From Desertivirga xinjiangensis (lineage in GTDB: Bacteria; Bacteroidota; Bacteroidia; Sphingobacteriales; Sphingobacteriaceae), in NCBI RefSeq assembly GCF_024436435.1, contig NZ_JAFMZP010000006.1, forward strand, positions 62,001-126,000: a stretch of DNA of 64,000 nucleotides. Direction: 5' to 3'. Both the position numbers and the translations under genes were made by a program. Below, in pieces: positions 38,756 through 47,670 of this stretch. Position 1 is the first letter of the stretch. The number at the start of each line of letters is the position of its first letter. A model generated the notes under the pieces. That model saw only the letters and a program-made list of their open reading frames with translations. It was not told the DNA's origin and ran no database searches.

Positions 38756-39901
38756 TTAATCTTGTGTAATCTCTCCTGCTGCCGGAGCGGTATAACCTTT
38801 CATTTTAGGCCATACGCCTTTCTTAATTTTTTTAAGCTTCAATTTCGACGGATCGATCACCGCATGTTTGATCTTTAGCCTTCTCCAGGTATAAATGACA
38901 TGGATAAGTCCGTCATTAGTTTGGATGATCGAAGGGTAGGAATACTGGCTGATTGGAGAATCTTCCAGGATTGCCGCCGCATACCATGTTTTTCCGTTTT
39001 TTGAAATAGACAGGTTCAATGGTGTACGTGGCCCTTTTGCCAGATCACCGGGAGGCAATACATGATTATAGATCAGTGCATGTCTTCCGTCTTTCAAAGT
39101 CACTGCGTCTGTCCCCGAGTTATTGTTCGGCAAGGAAGTTTTAGCAAGCGGCCACCAGGTTTCGCCATTATCGTACGACCAGGATTCCAATATCGCACGA
39201 TTACGGCTGCGGGCCAGTATCTGAAGCTTACCGTTACCATGATCCAATACACTTGGCTGGATTGCATTAATATCTTTAGCTGCTGATAAAGGGCCAACTT
39301 TACGCCAGGTCTTTCCGAAATCAGGTGTCATTTCAAAATGTATCAGCCAGCTGTTGTTTCCCGGATTACCTTCTGTACTCGTTGGGCAAATAAGGTTACC
39401 ATTGCTCAAAAGAATTGGTTTGTTCTTTACAGGTCCAATGAAACCCTCAGGCAAAGCCCGGGCTTCAGACCATGTTACACCGTTATCCTTTGATGTTCTT
39501 AGCCAACCTTTCCAGGTACCAGGGCTCGCTCCTATTTTGTAGAATAACATGAGTTCGCCATTTGGGATCTGATAAAGAACCGGATTCCAGGTAGGATACC
39601 GTTTATCAGGCATCACACCGTCAGCTACGTTTTGAGGTGCGGTCCATTTCCCATTTTCATGGCGGCTTACATAAATACAAACATCAGGGTTCCTCTCCTT
39701 CGTGCCGCCAAAAAAAGCTGCAACCAGACCCTTAGGTGTTTCAGCTATCGTTGCTGAATGTGCCTGAGGAAAAGGAGCTGAATCATATATAAACTCATCG
39801 ACAAGGATCCCTTTTTTCCAGGGCCTGGTTTGAGCGGAAAGTATACCTGTTGATGCGAACAACAGGATCGTTAGTAATTTGATATATCTGTACTTCATCA
39901 T
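38756..39901 (-). CDS. Secreted BNR/sialidase-like beta-propeller protein
   Basis: This 381-residue protein has a signal peptide (LLTILLFASTGILSAQ) and a six-bladed propeller of the BNR_2 type. Asp-box-like repeats are TSKDNGVTWSE near 133, TPDFGKTWRK near 190, SYDNGETWWP near 243 and SKNGKTWYA near 296. The classical sialidase Arg motif (F/Y-RIP) is not present; the corresponding N-terminal strand reads AHSATIAETPKG. A true sialidase is therefore unlikely. In pectin loci propellers of this class may act on rhamnose- or uronate-capped chains or on ulosonic acids such as those in RG-II, but the activity is unknown. It lies 2 bases before the Fe-ADH gene and 11 after DUF3826. Confidence 0.7.
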   Translation of the reverse strand: MMKYRYIKLLTILLFASTGILSAQTRPWKKGILVDEFIYDSAPFPQAHSATIAETPKGLVAAFFGGTKERNPDVCIYVSRHENGKWTAPQNVADGVMPDKRYPTWNPVLYQIPNGELMLFYKIGASPGTWKGWLRTSKDNGVTWSEARALPEGFIGPVKNKPILLSNGNLICPTSTEGNPGNNSWLIHFEMTPDFGKTWRKVGPLSAAKDINAIQPSVLDHGNGKLQILARSRNRAILESWSYDNGETWWPLAKTSLPNNNSGTDAVTLKDGRHALIYNHVLPPGDLAKGPRTPLNLSISKNGKTWYAAAILEDSPISQYSYPSIIQTNDGLIHVIYTWRRLKIKHAVIDPSKLKLKKIKKGVWPKMKGYTAPAAGEITQD

Positions 39902-39912
39902 TCTTGTTATAT

Positions 39913-40632
39913 TTATTTCTTCGCAGCCGCCGCTTTTTTCGCTTTAACAGCATTTGTATAGTCTTTATACATCTGCTTCCAGTTGCGTCCGTTGGCGTTC
40001 AGATACTGCTCGCTTTTTGTTTTATAGATCTCGAAAATCGCTGAGATTTGGTTCATATTTTTGTAATCTACAGCCTGCTCACGTGCCTGCTTTAAGTTTT
40101 TGAGGATAGTGGCTTCTTCCTCGGCAGTAAGATTTGGAACAATCGACTTATAGCCGTTCATCGTGAAGGCTACCTTCCCAATAGTGTATTTGTCAAGGAT
40201 CAGCTCAACCTGCTCTTCGGTAAGATCTTTACGCAGACCGTTCATTAGATTTTCATGTACAGATTTGGGCATCGCTGAGTTCGCTATTACCTGCCTGTCG
40301 AGGTCAGTTAATTTATTTCCCGTTGCCGGATTGATCCCTGCAGGTACTGTAGAAAAATGGTGTTCGTTGTGCCAGTCGCGGATGGTTTTCAGGTGTGTCG
40401 CGATCACCTCTTTTAGCCTTGCTTCTTTTGCAGGATCGTTAAGATTTAAGCTGGCTACCCATTCAGCAGCTTTTTTCTGCTGATCTTCGTCTGATTTTTG
40501 TCTCGCTTCCGCTGACATAGTTACGACCTTTACTTCCGACTTTTCCTGGCTGAATGCAGGAGCTGAGCACGAAAAAGACAAAGCGACACCCATAATGGCT
40601 GCTCCAAAAATGTTTGATTTTAAATTCTTCAT
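39913..40632 (-). CDS. DUF3826 domain protein, secreted
   Basis: This 239-residue protein has a signal peptide that ends near APAFSQ. The mature part is helical and highly charged and matches DUF3826, with segments AAEWVASLNLNDPAKEARL and LILDKYTIGKVAFTMNGYKS. It finishes with a Lys/Ala-rich tail (NAVKAKKAAAAKK). DUF3826 genes are often found in pectin-related polysaccharide loci of Bacteroidetes, but their function is unknown. The mature domain is probably periplasmic. Its neighbours are GH78 (10-base gap) and a BNR-type propeller (11-base gap), so it is part of the same transcript. No catalytic residues can be recognised. Confidence 0.75.
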   Translation of the reverse strand: MKNLKSNIFGAAIMGVALSFSCSAPAFSQEKSEVKVVTMSAEARQKSDEDQQKKAAEWVASLNLNDPAKEARLKEVIATHLKTIRDWHNEHHFSTVPAGINPATGNKLTDLDRQVIANSAMPKSVHENLMNGLRKDLTEEQVELILDKYTIGKVAFTMNGYKSIVPNLTAEEEATILKNLKQAREQAVDYKNMNQISAIFEIYKTKSEQYLNANGRNWKQMYKDYTNAVKAKKAAAAKK

Positions 40633-40642
40633 ATTTTTCTAA

Positions 40643-43384
40643 TTAATATCCTGAACTAAATAAATACTCACCGGAACCGGCTTCGAATACCGCCCTGTTC
40701 CTCTCCATTTTAATGAATCGTAATCCGGCTGATGAAGATATTTTCTTTTTGTTTTCCTTCACCTGATCAACAGAACTTGCAGGCACGTATACCACAGCCT
40801 TTGTATTTGCAGGAATTGTTATTTTCCAGTCAAAGCTCTTTCCGCTTTTCTTCCAGTCACTCTTAACAATACCGTATGGAGACCTATAGCTTCCCTTCGC
40901 GGAACTCAGCCCATTGATCATTTCCGGCTTCATCACAATAGTTTTGAAGCCCGGATCTGCGTCATCAGCCCTAATCCCCAACAGGTTCTCGTAATACCAT
41001 ATCATCAGGTCGCCGAGCATCATCACATGGTTCTGAGAATTCATCTTCGGGTTGGCGGTGTTACCATTCCAAAGCTCCCAAATCGCTGTAGCACCATTTT
41101 CAATCATATATCCCCATGAGGGATATGTTTTTTGCGTCGCGATTCTGTAGGCAAGATCAGCTCTTCCCATATCGCTGAGCGTACGCATCAGCCATTGGGT
41201 TCCAATAAGTCCTGTACTCAGGTGTCCATTATTTTTCACTTCAATGATCTGGACGATCTGGTTTTGAACTTTTTTGAGATCTTCATTCTGCACCAGGCCA
41301 AAAGCAAGAGCCAGCAGATTGTCCGTCAAGGTATTTTCACCGTAATACCCTCCCTGGTTATAGTACTTTTTATTAAAAGCTATTTTAGCTGCTGCTGACC
41401 TTTTTGCAAAAGATGCGGTATCGGCTACATTGCCAGTTTGGCTGGCAAAACGGTTCAGCATATTCAGATAATAGAAGTAATACGCAGTAGCTATTAAAGC
41501 AGAAGGATGTTTCTGGTCGGCATTCACTCCGCGCCCGGCTTCAGCAGTTACCGGCGGCGCGCACCAATCGCCATAACTATCTTTAGTTAATATACCTTGC
41601 TCATTCAAATACCTCGATTCCATGTATTCGAGCCATTTTTTCATTGCAGGATAATATTCCTTCAGGACCTCAGTATCGCCGGTTTGCTTGTGAAGCATGT
41701 CTGCCACCATAAGTAATGTCCCCGGCCAGGTCATATTGTCGCTATAATAACGCCAGAATGCCGGAGCCACATCAGGGATAGCACCGTCTGCCTTTTGAGC
41801 ATACCTGATATCTTCCAGCCATTTTTTATAAAGGGCGGTATTATCAAATAAGAAGCTTTCGCCATAAGCGCCGGTGGACCGGTCGCCAAGCCATGGCTGC
41901 CGTTCATTACGCTGAGGGCAGTCGACAGGCATCCCTTTATAGTTGGAAGCGATGCCCCACCATGAGTTTCTATAGATCTGGTTAAGCAAAGCATTCGAAG
42001 ATTCGAAGGTTCCCACGGTTTGCATATCGTCGTACACCAGGCGCGCTGTAAAGTCAGCTTTAACCGGTGTGCCGGGATATCCATCTACTTCTATATATCT
42101 GAAACCATGATAAATAAACCTTGGCTCCCACTCTTCAACACCCTCACCTCTTAGTATGTAAGTATCTGTGGATTTCGCATCCCGGAGGTTAGTAACGAAA
42201 ATAGAACCGTCCGGCTGCAAAGATTCTGCAAACCTCAGGGTAACTTTTCTGCCCTTAGTCCCTTTCACTCTGAACTTAACCCATCCCGCCATGTTTTGCC
42301 CAAAGTCAATGATATATTTATCACCGCGTTTAGTGATTGACTGAGCCGTGATATCCTGCATCACTTTCATGAACTGGTTCATCTGCGCCTCATAAGCACC
42401 CCCAGGCTCCTGTACGTATTCCGGCACTAGCCAATTTTTATCGTCAAAGCCAGCTTTGTTCCATCCCTGCATTTCCTTGCGGGCATCATATTCTTCACCA
42501 TCGTATTCGTTATTAGCCAGTATCGGTCCGTCAGCGGTACCCTTCCAGCTTTGATCCGTTTTGATGGTTTCACTGCTGCCGTCAGTGTAACTGATGTTGA
42601 TCTGCATCAGCAATTTTGGAAAACCGAAGGTCTTTTGCTTGTAGGCTTTTGTCTGGCGCATTTCAAAAAAGCGGCCGTTACCCAGAATCACTCCTATCGC
42701 ATGTTTTCCGGCCTGCATCTGGCTTGTGACATTGAAAGTATTGTATTTAACATTTTGAGTGTAATCTGTAGGGGCAGGTGCTAAAACCTGATCACCAATT
42801 TTTTTCCCGTCGATATACAGCTCATATAGGCCCAGGCCAATAATGGAAGCGGTCGCCGATTTCACCTGTTTAGAGATGGCGAATTCTTTCCGGAAATACC
42901 TGGCTGATAATTTTGCAGATTTCTCCTCATCCCAGGGGAAGTACTTGTCGAAACCAATCCAGCGCCCTGTCCAGTCTTTGTATTGACTAAGACCCTTGCT
43001 CCAGCTGGCTACCGCACTCCAGTCAGACTCACCTTTATTCGTCCAAACCTTAACTTTCCAATAGGCAGTCATACCACTTTTCAGCAGGCGTCCTGCATAT
43101 TTCACATGTATGGATTTGTCAGAATTGACCTTAGCCGAATTCCATAGATCCCCGTTCCCTGAAGCCAGGCCTTCCGGTGTAGAACTTACAATAACTTGAT
43201 ATGACAGCTGTTCAACACCCCGGTCGTAGCTTTTGATTTCCCAGCTTAAGGCAGGCTGCTCCATATCAATCCCAACCGGATTTACCAGCATTTCAACGCG
43301 CAGGTTCTGCAGCGACACAGCAGCCTCGGCCCGGGCGAAGCCCAGCATAGCAAGCAGAACAAGTAAACCCCTAATCATCCTCAT
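40643..43384 (-). CDS. GH78 alpha-L-rhamnosidase, secreted (copy 2 of two long forms)
   Basis: This GH78 enzyme starts at the ATG at 43384 (MRMIRGLLVLLAMLGFARAEA); the longer frame needs a TTG at 43405 within the GH2 gene, and AGGA precedes the ATG by about 9 bases. Domains: Ig-like N-terminus (RVEMLVNPVGIDMEQPALSW), beta-sandwiches with IDFGQNMAGWVKFRVKG, the (alpha/alpha)6 barrel holding PVDCPQRNERQPWLGDRST, and a C-terminal sandwich (YRSPYGIVKSDWKK). The PVDCPQRNERQPWLGD form is typical of GH78 enzymes found with rhamnogalacturonan-type loci. It removes alpha-L-rhamnose. Its start is one base after the GH2 stop. It is not a recent duplicate of 27009-29786, since the core motifs differ. Confidence 0.92.
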   Translation of the reverse strand: MRMIRGLLVLLAMLGFARAEAAVSLQNLRVEMLVNPVGIDMEQPALSWEIKSYDRGVEQLSYQVIVSSTPEGLASGNGDLWNSAKVNSDKSIHVKYAGRLLKSGMTAYWKVKVWTNKGESDWSAVASWSKGLSQYKDWTGRWIGFDKYFPWDEEKSAKLSARYFRKEFAISKQVKSATASIIGLGLYELYIDGKKIGDQVLAPAPTDYTQNVKYNTFNVTSQMQAGKHAIGVILGNGRFFEMRQTKAYKQKTFGFPKLLMQINISYTDGSSETIKTDQSWKGTADGPILANNEYDGEEYDARKEMQGWNKAGFDDKNWLVPEYVQEPGGAYEAQMNQFMKVMQDITAQSITKRGDKYIIDFGQNMAGWVKFRVKGTKGRKVTLRFAESLQPDGSIFVTNLRDAKSTDTYILRGEGVEEWEPRFIYHGFRYIEVDGYPGTPVKADFTARLVYDDMQTVGTFESSNALLNQIYRNSWWGIASNYKGMPVDCPQRNERQPWLGDRSTGAYGESFLFDNTALYKKWLEDIRYAQKADGAIPDVAPAFWRYYSDNMTWPGTLLMVADMLHKQTGDTEVLKEYYPAMKKWLEYMESRYLNEQGILTKDSYGDWCAPPVTAEAGRGVNADQKHPSALIATAYYFYYLNMLNRFASQTGNVADTASFAKRSAAAKIAFNKKYYNQGGYYGENTLTDNLLALAFGLVQNEDLKKVQNQIVQIIEVKNNGHLSTGLIGTQWLMRTLSDMGRADLAYRIATQKTYPSWGYMIENGATAIWELWNGNTANPKMNSQNHVMMLGDLMIWYYENLLGIRADDADPGFKTIVMKPEMINGLSSAKGSYRSPYGIVKSDWKKSGKSFDWKITIPANTKAVVYVPASSVDQVKENKKKISSSAGLRFIKMERNRAVFEAGSGEYLFSSGY

Positions 43385-43385
43385 C

Positions 43386-46199
43386 TTATTTTCCTGAAAA
43401 ATCAAAATATAACGTTAATTTAAGTGCACGTGCAGGCTCCTTTTCATAGTCGTAGAAAACGTTTTTCATGGCCATTGGCCCGCTTCTGTCTGCACGCTGA
43501 GTCTTGGTCCCAATCCCCTGTATGCCTTGCATAAAAGAGATATCGCCAGACGGAAATTCTATATGATAGTTACCCCATTGGTCGTTCTTAGGTGCAGGAC
43601 TAAACAAGCGCAGAAATACATCCTCTTTATCGGTAACCACTGTAAAAGGTTGATCAGTGGTAAGGAATTTACACCAATACATATTAGAATGATAGCCTTT
43701 AAATTCAGGATAGACCCAGGTCTCGCCAGTTTCTGTATTGTTATAATCTTTTTTCCAGACGCCGAACTGGTTTCCTTTTAAGCGGTTCTTCCAGACACGG
43801 TATGGTCCATTCCCCATGTATTCAACCCCTTTGATCTTTGATTCAGGGAAGGAGAAATTGACTCCGACAAAGCTTGTCAGGTATTCGGCCGGGAAATATT
43901 TTACATTGAGCTCTATCCAGCCTGAAGGGTAAATAACCCATTGCAAGGTATTATAAGCAGATTTTCTGTCGAATGTAGACTCGATGATCAGCTTGTCACC
44001 CTCTTTCCGGTGTTTTATCCCTGCGAAATTGTTGGCTCCTTCCTGCACCACCGGTCCGTTATTAAAAGGGACTTCGCCGTTCTTATTTTTTACTTTCCTT
44101 AAAACACCCGATTTCTTACTGAAGGAAAGCTGGATATCTTTAACCGTCACATTATAAAGAGAATCAGCTTCAGAGATAGAAACGGCAGAATTACCCTCTC
44201 TAATTACCAGCTCTTCAGCCTGCTTCACTGGAAGTGTTATGGGGAAGCTCCATGTAAATAACTCGCGGCCATGCGGATCCGTAGCTGTCATGTAAAGCAC
44301 ATCATAAGTTCTCCAGTCTCCAGGCAAAATGACAGACAGTGTTCCTTTTTCGAAAGGTTTAATATCCGGAGCCTTAGCCGTACCTGCCATGGATGCCTTA
44401 CTATCCAGATTAAGAAGCTTCCAGCTAAACTTGCACTGATTCAGGTTAGTATAATAGTACCGGTTCTCCAAATTAAACACCCCATTAAAGTCGGAGGCTA
44501 TTTCCCGGCGTTCAAAAAACACCGGTGACCAGACCTCTTTGATCGTATAATAACTTCCTTCTTTTTCATGAAATGGTCCCACAATTCCATCTGCACCACG
44601 GTTTCCGTCTGCATCTATTTTGCCATTTTTATCTGTACGGACTACGCCCTGATCCTGGAAGTCCCAAAGAAATCCTCCTGCAGACAGAGGGTTTTGCAGC
44701 ATATCATTCCAGTAATCATCCAGGCTGGCGCCATGACCACCGTCAAATAATCCGTGTAAAAACTCAGTAGGCATCACGATACTGTGTCCATGTCTGTAGT
44801 TGCCGATGCCGTAGTTGTATTCCCGGTAGTGCTGGGTATCAAATCCATTAAAGTCCTCCCATGGGTGCACCAGGTGACGCTTCTGAATATCCTCTTGAGC
44901 AAACAAGAAGTCAAGCTCACGGTTGTGTCCCCCTTCATTTCCATTGGCCCATAGTACAATAGAGGGATGATTGACATCATGAGAAAGCATTTCCTTCACC
45001 AGTTTGGTTCCGGTAGCCGTATCATAATGTCCGTGCCAGCCAGCCAGCTCGTCCATTACAAACAAACCCAGCGAATCGCAGACATCCAGAAAGTGATCAT
45101 CGGGAGGATAATGCGACATACGAACCGCATTCATGTTCATATCCTTCATCAGATTGACATCAGCGATGCTTATTTTCTTACTGGTTGTTCTTCCGGATGC
45201 CGGATGAAAAGAATGGCGATTAACACCTTTGAACTTTATCTTAACACCGTTCACATAAACACCATCCCGCTGTTTTACCTGCACCGTCCTAAAACCGAAC
45301 TTCTTGCTGATCGAATGCACCAGTTTACCATTCTTATACAGGGTAAAAACTGCATTGTAAAGGTTCGGAAATTCAGGCGACCATAGCTTAGGAGAAGAAA
45401 ATCTTCCTGAAACCAATGTGGTATCAGCCTTGATATCGCTGCTAAGCGCTTTGCCTAATTTTTTTCCATCCGTGTTGTATAACTGTATTTTTATTTTATC
45501 AGCAGCACCAGATGTGAAGACCTGGGTGTTAAATTCCCCGCTTGCCTTTGCATCGATGGCAACTCTTTCAATATGTGTTTCGGGAAGTGATTCCAGGAAT
45601 ACCGGACGGAATATCCCGCCGAAGATCCAGAAGTCGGCTTTACGCTCTGCTTCATTCACCGTTTGGTTAGCAGAATGCTTGGCTACGGTTACCTCTAAGG
45701 AGTTAGCTGAGCCGTAATTTAACAACTTACTGATATCATATTTGAAAGCATAAAATGCTCCCTGATGTATCGCTCCAGCCGATTTACCGTTGATTTTCAC
45801 TTCAGTATCGGTCATCGAGCCCTCAAAAACAATATTTATTTTACGACCTTTCCAGCCAGCAGGAACATTAAATGAATGTTTATAATAGCCTACTTCTTTT
45901 CCGCGTATACTGTCTTTAGTAAAACCGTAGTCATACTTGCCAAAACCCTGAAGTTCCCAATTTGAGGGAACCGCTATTTTCGACCACTTACCCGCATTCA
46001 TACCGTCCGAAACCATGAAATCCCATTGAACGGTATTGTCGCTTCCGGTTCCGGAAAGATAAAGCTTCTCCGTTTTCTGAGCTTGTGCAGAAAGGCCTGG
46101 TAGGAGCAGAAAGCAAAAGGCCAAAAGCAAGCTATTTACTTTCTCTGAAAGCTGTCCCAAAAACGCAGGAGTTACGATATATTTTAAAATATTATACAT
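43386..46199 (-). CDS. GH2 beta-glycosidase, secreted (beta-galactosidase or glucuronidase type)
   Basis: This 937-residue GH2 enzyme has a longer than usual N-terminal region before the signal core (VNSLLLAFCFLLLPGLSAQA). Domains: jelly roll (about 70-205), Ig-like (about 210-310), TIM barrel (about 312-590), then beta-sandwich repeats. The acid/base is Glu422 in WANGNEGGHN and the nucleophile Glu479 in MPTEFLHGLFDGG. The barrel residues differ from LacZ (no 'EYAHAMGN'), so substrate preference may differ from the beta-galactosidase at 8677-11967. Possible substrates are beta-galactosides, beta-glucuronides or beta-arabinosides in pectic side chains. It is 3 bases after the esterase gene and 1 base before GH78. 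Confidence 0.85.
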   Translation of the reverse strand: MYNILKYIVTPAFLGQLSEKVNSLLLAFCFLLLPGLSAQAQKTEKLYLSGTGSDNTVQWDFMVSDGMNAGKWSKIAVPSNWELQGFGKYDYGFTKDSIRGKEVGYYKHSFNVPAGWKGRKINIVFEGSMTDTEVKINGKSAGAIHQGAFYAFKYDISKLLNYGSANSLEVTVAKHSANQTVNEAERKADFWIFGGIFRPVFLESLPETHIERVAIDAKASGEFNTQVFTSGAADKIKIQLYNTDGKKLGKALSSDIKADTTLVSGRFSSPKLWSPEFPNLYNAVFTLYKNGKLVHSISKKFGFRTVQVKQRDGVYVNGVKIKFKGVNRHSFHPASGRTTSKKISIADVNLMKDMNMNAVRMSHYPPDDHFLDVCDSLGLFVMDELAGWHGHYDTATGTKLVKEMLSHDVNHPSIVLWANGNEGGHNRELDFLFAQEDIQKRHLVHPWEDFNGFDTQHYREYNYGIGNYRHGHSIVMPTEFLHGLFDGGHGASLDDYWNDMLQNPLSAGGFLWDFQDQGVVRTDKNGKIDADGNRGADGIVGPFHEKEGSYYTIKEVWSPVFFERREIASDFNGVFNLENRYYYTNLNQCKFSWKLLNLDSKASMAGTAKAPDIKPFEKGTLSVILPGDWRTYDVLYMTATDPHGRELFTWSFPITLPVKQAEELVIREGNSAVSISEADSLYNVTVKDIQLSFSKKSGVLRKVKNKNGEVPFNNGPVVQEGANNFAGIKHRKEGDKLIIESTFDRKSAYNTLQWVIYPSGWIELNVKYFPAEYLTSFVGVNFSFPESKIKGVEYMGNGPYRVWKNRLKGNQFGVWKKDYNNTETGETWVYPEFKGYHSNMYWCKFLTTDQPFTVVTDKEDVFLRLFSPAPKNDQWGNYHIEFPSGDISFMQGIQGIGTKTQRADRSGPMAMKNVFYDYEKEPARALKLTLYFDFSGK

Positions 46200-46202
46200 T
46201 TA

Positions 46203-47669
46203 TTATTTTGCCTTCTCTGGTTGAAACTGGTTTTTCAATGGATTATCTGTTCTGAAAGGCATTGCAGGTAAACCAGCCCTATTATATAAATTTGCCTTTC
46301 CTCCTTCGTTCCAGCTAAAACGCACGTTTTCGGGACGCTGCACTTCAGCTGAAGAAACAAGTATTTTTTTTCCTTTAATTTCCGCTATTGCGGGAACATA
46401 TTTACCGTCGGAACCAGCTATTTCAAACTGAGTCAGAATTTTACTACCCCGAACATCCTTCGTATCCTTACACATTAAGCCTCCGCCCGTATTAGAAAAA
46501 CTCAATTTTGCTTTCTTCCCCGACAGCTTCATCTTTTTGAACAATGGGCCGGTCGGAGTAAGCTTCAGCCCATAATCGTTTGCCAGTGGTAACTGTGCGA
46601 GGCGTCTCCCGACCTCCCATTTATAGCCTGGATGCAGATCATCCGGACTGTCGATGAGGTCGGTAGTGACGATCATCCCTGTATGAGGAATCTTCAACGC
46701 CGCCTGTTGAGCCTCCCAGAATTTTGGCAGAGTTTCTTTCGTCAGCGGATATTTATCTGTGCTTTTTGAGTAATAATAAGGTGCTATCTGGGTGTAGTAA
46801 AAAGGAAGCGAGCGATCGTTCCACAGTTTTCGCCAGCTATTGATCAATGCTTCCATTTTATAAGTATATTCTATAGTCTCATTTTGAAAGCAATTCGTTT
46901 CGCCCTGGTACCATAAAAATCCTTTCAGCGCAAAGGGAGACAGAGGTTCGATCATCGGCTTATAAAACTTGCCGGGGTCGCTGCTGATCTTCTTATCTTT
47001 GAAATAGTCAGACGTAAAGCCATTCTCTGGAATCCAGGGCTCAATGGCACTGCCTGGAATCGCAGATGATATCATCCCGACAGGAACCTTTAGCTTCTCA
47101 TTCAGCTCTTTAGCGAAGAAATATCCTGGTGCAGAAAAAGAGCGCAAAGCAGAATCACGGGCGATACTCCAACCTTTGTTATGCTGGGGATCGGGTTTGA
47201 TCAACTCCTTTCTGTTCACCAGGAAGATGCGGATCTCCGGATTTTTTGCATGTTCAAGCTCATTGATCTTAGCCTGATCTTCAGCGATTTTGCTTTTCAT
47301 CTTGCTGTTCTTGCGCATGGTAAACTCCATGTTCGACTGTCCGGAGCAAAGCCAGACTTCCCCAACCAGGATATCATTTAACTGAATAGTATTGGATCCC
47401 TTAATGATCAGGGAAGCGCCCACTGAAGATGCTTTCAAGGGGTCCAGGATCACGGCCCACTTACCTGAATCATCTGCAACAGTTTTCTTTACTTGTTTGC
47501 CAAAAGTCACGCTAACCTGTTCTCCAACTGACGCCGTTCCCCAGATCGTTACAGGCTTCTTACGCTGCAAAACCATTCCATGTCCCAGGATCCGGGGCAG
47601 AATAATCTCAGCCTGTGTATTTAACACAAACACGGAAAGAATAATGCATATGAAGTATATCCTAAGCAT
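46203..47669 (-). CDS. Sialate-O-acetylesterase-like SGNH esterase
   Basis: This 488-residue SGNH/GDSL esterase of the SASA type (CE6/CE20-like) is secreted, with a signal peptide ending near LNTQAE. N-terminal MVLQRKKPVTIWGTASVGEQ is the usual opening of this family. The catalytic Ser112 lies in CSGQSNMEF, the block III Gly/Asn region in WYQGETNCFQ, and the Asp/His pair in SPDDLHPGYK. It takes O-acetyl groups from glycans; in a pectin locus acetylated galacturonate, rhamnose or side-chain sugars are the likely targets, not sialic acid. It is one base after the preceding propeller gene and 3 bases before GH2. Family call firm, target inferred. Confidence 0.85.
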   Translation of the reverse strand: MLRIYFICIILSVFVLNTQAEIILPRILGHGMVLQRKKPVTIWGTASVGEQVSVTFGKQVKKTVADDSGKWAVILDPLKASSVGASLIIKGSNTIQLNDILVGEVWLCSGQSNMEFTMRKNSKMKSKIAEDQAKINELEHAKNPEIRIFLVNRKELIKPDPQHNKGWSIARDSALRSFSAPGYFFAKELNEKLKVPVGMISSAIPGSAIEPWIPENGFTSDYFKDKKISSDPGKFYKPMIEPLSPFALKGFLWYQGETNCFQNETIEYTYKMEALINSWRKLWNDRSLPFYYTQIAPYYYSKSTDKYPLTKETLPKFWEAQQAALKIPHTGMIVTTDLIDSPDDLHPGYKWEVGRRLAQLPLANDYGLKLTPTGPLFKKMKLSGKKAKLSFSNTGGGLMCKDTKDVRGSKILTQFEIAGSDGKYVPAIAEIKGKKILVSSAEVQRPENVRFSWNEGGKANLYNRAGLPAMPFRTDNPLKNQFQPEKAK

Positions 47670-47670
47670 T

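Noticed and set aside
43385-43405. Longer N-terminus of the GH78 protein at 40643
   Set aside because: TTG start overlapping GH2; an ATG with AGGA upstream at 43384 gives a normal signal peptide.
38756-47669. Sialic-acid catabolism (sialidase, sialate esterase, NanA-like aldolase)
   Set aside because: The sialidase Arg motif is not visible, no NanE or NanK homologue is present, and the neighbours are pectin-type enzymes; the names reflect superfamilies only.
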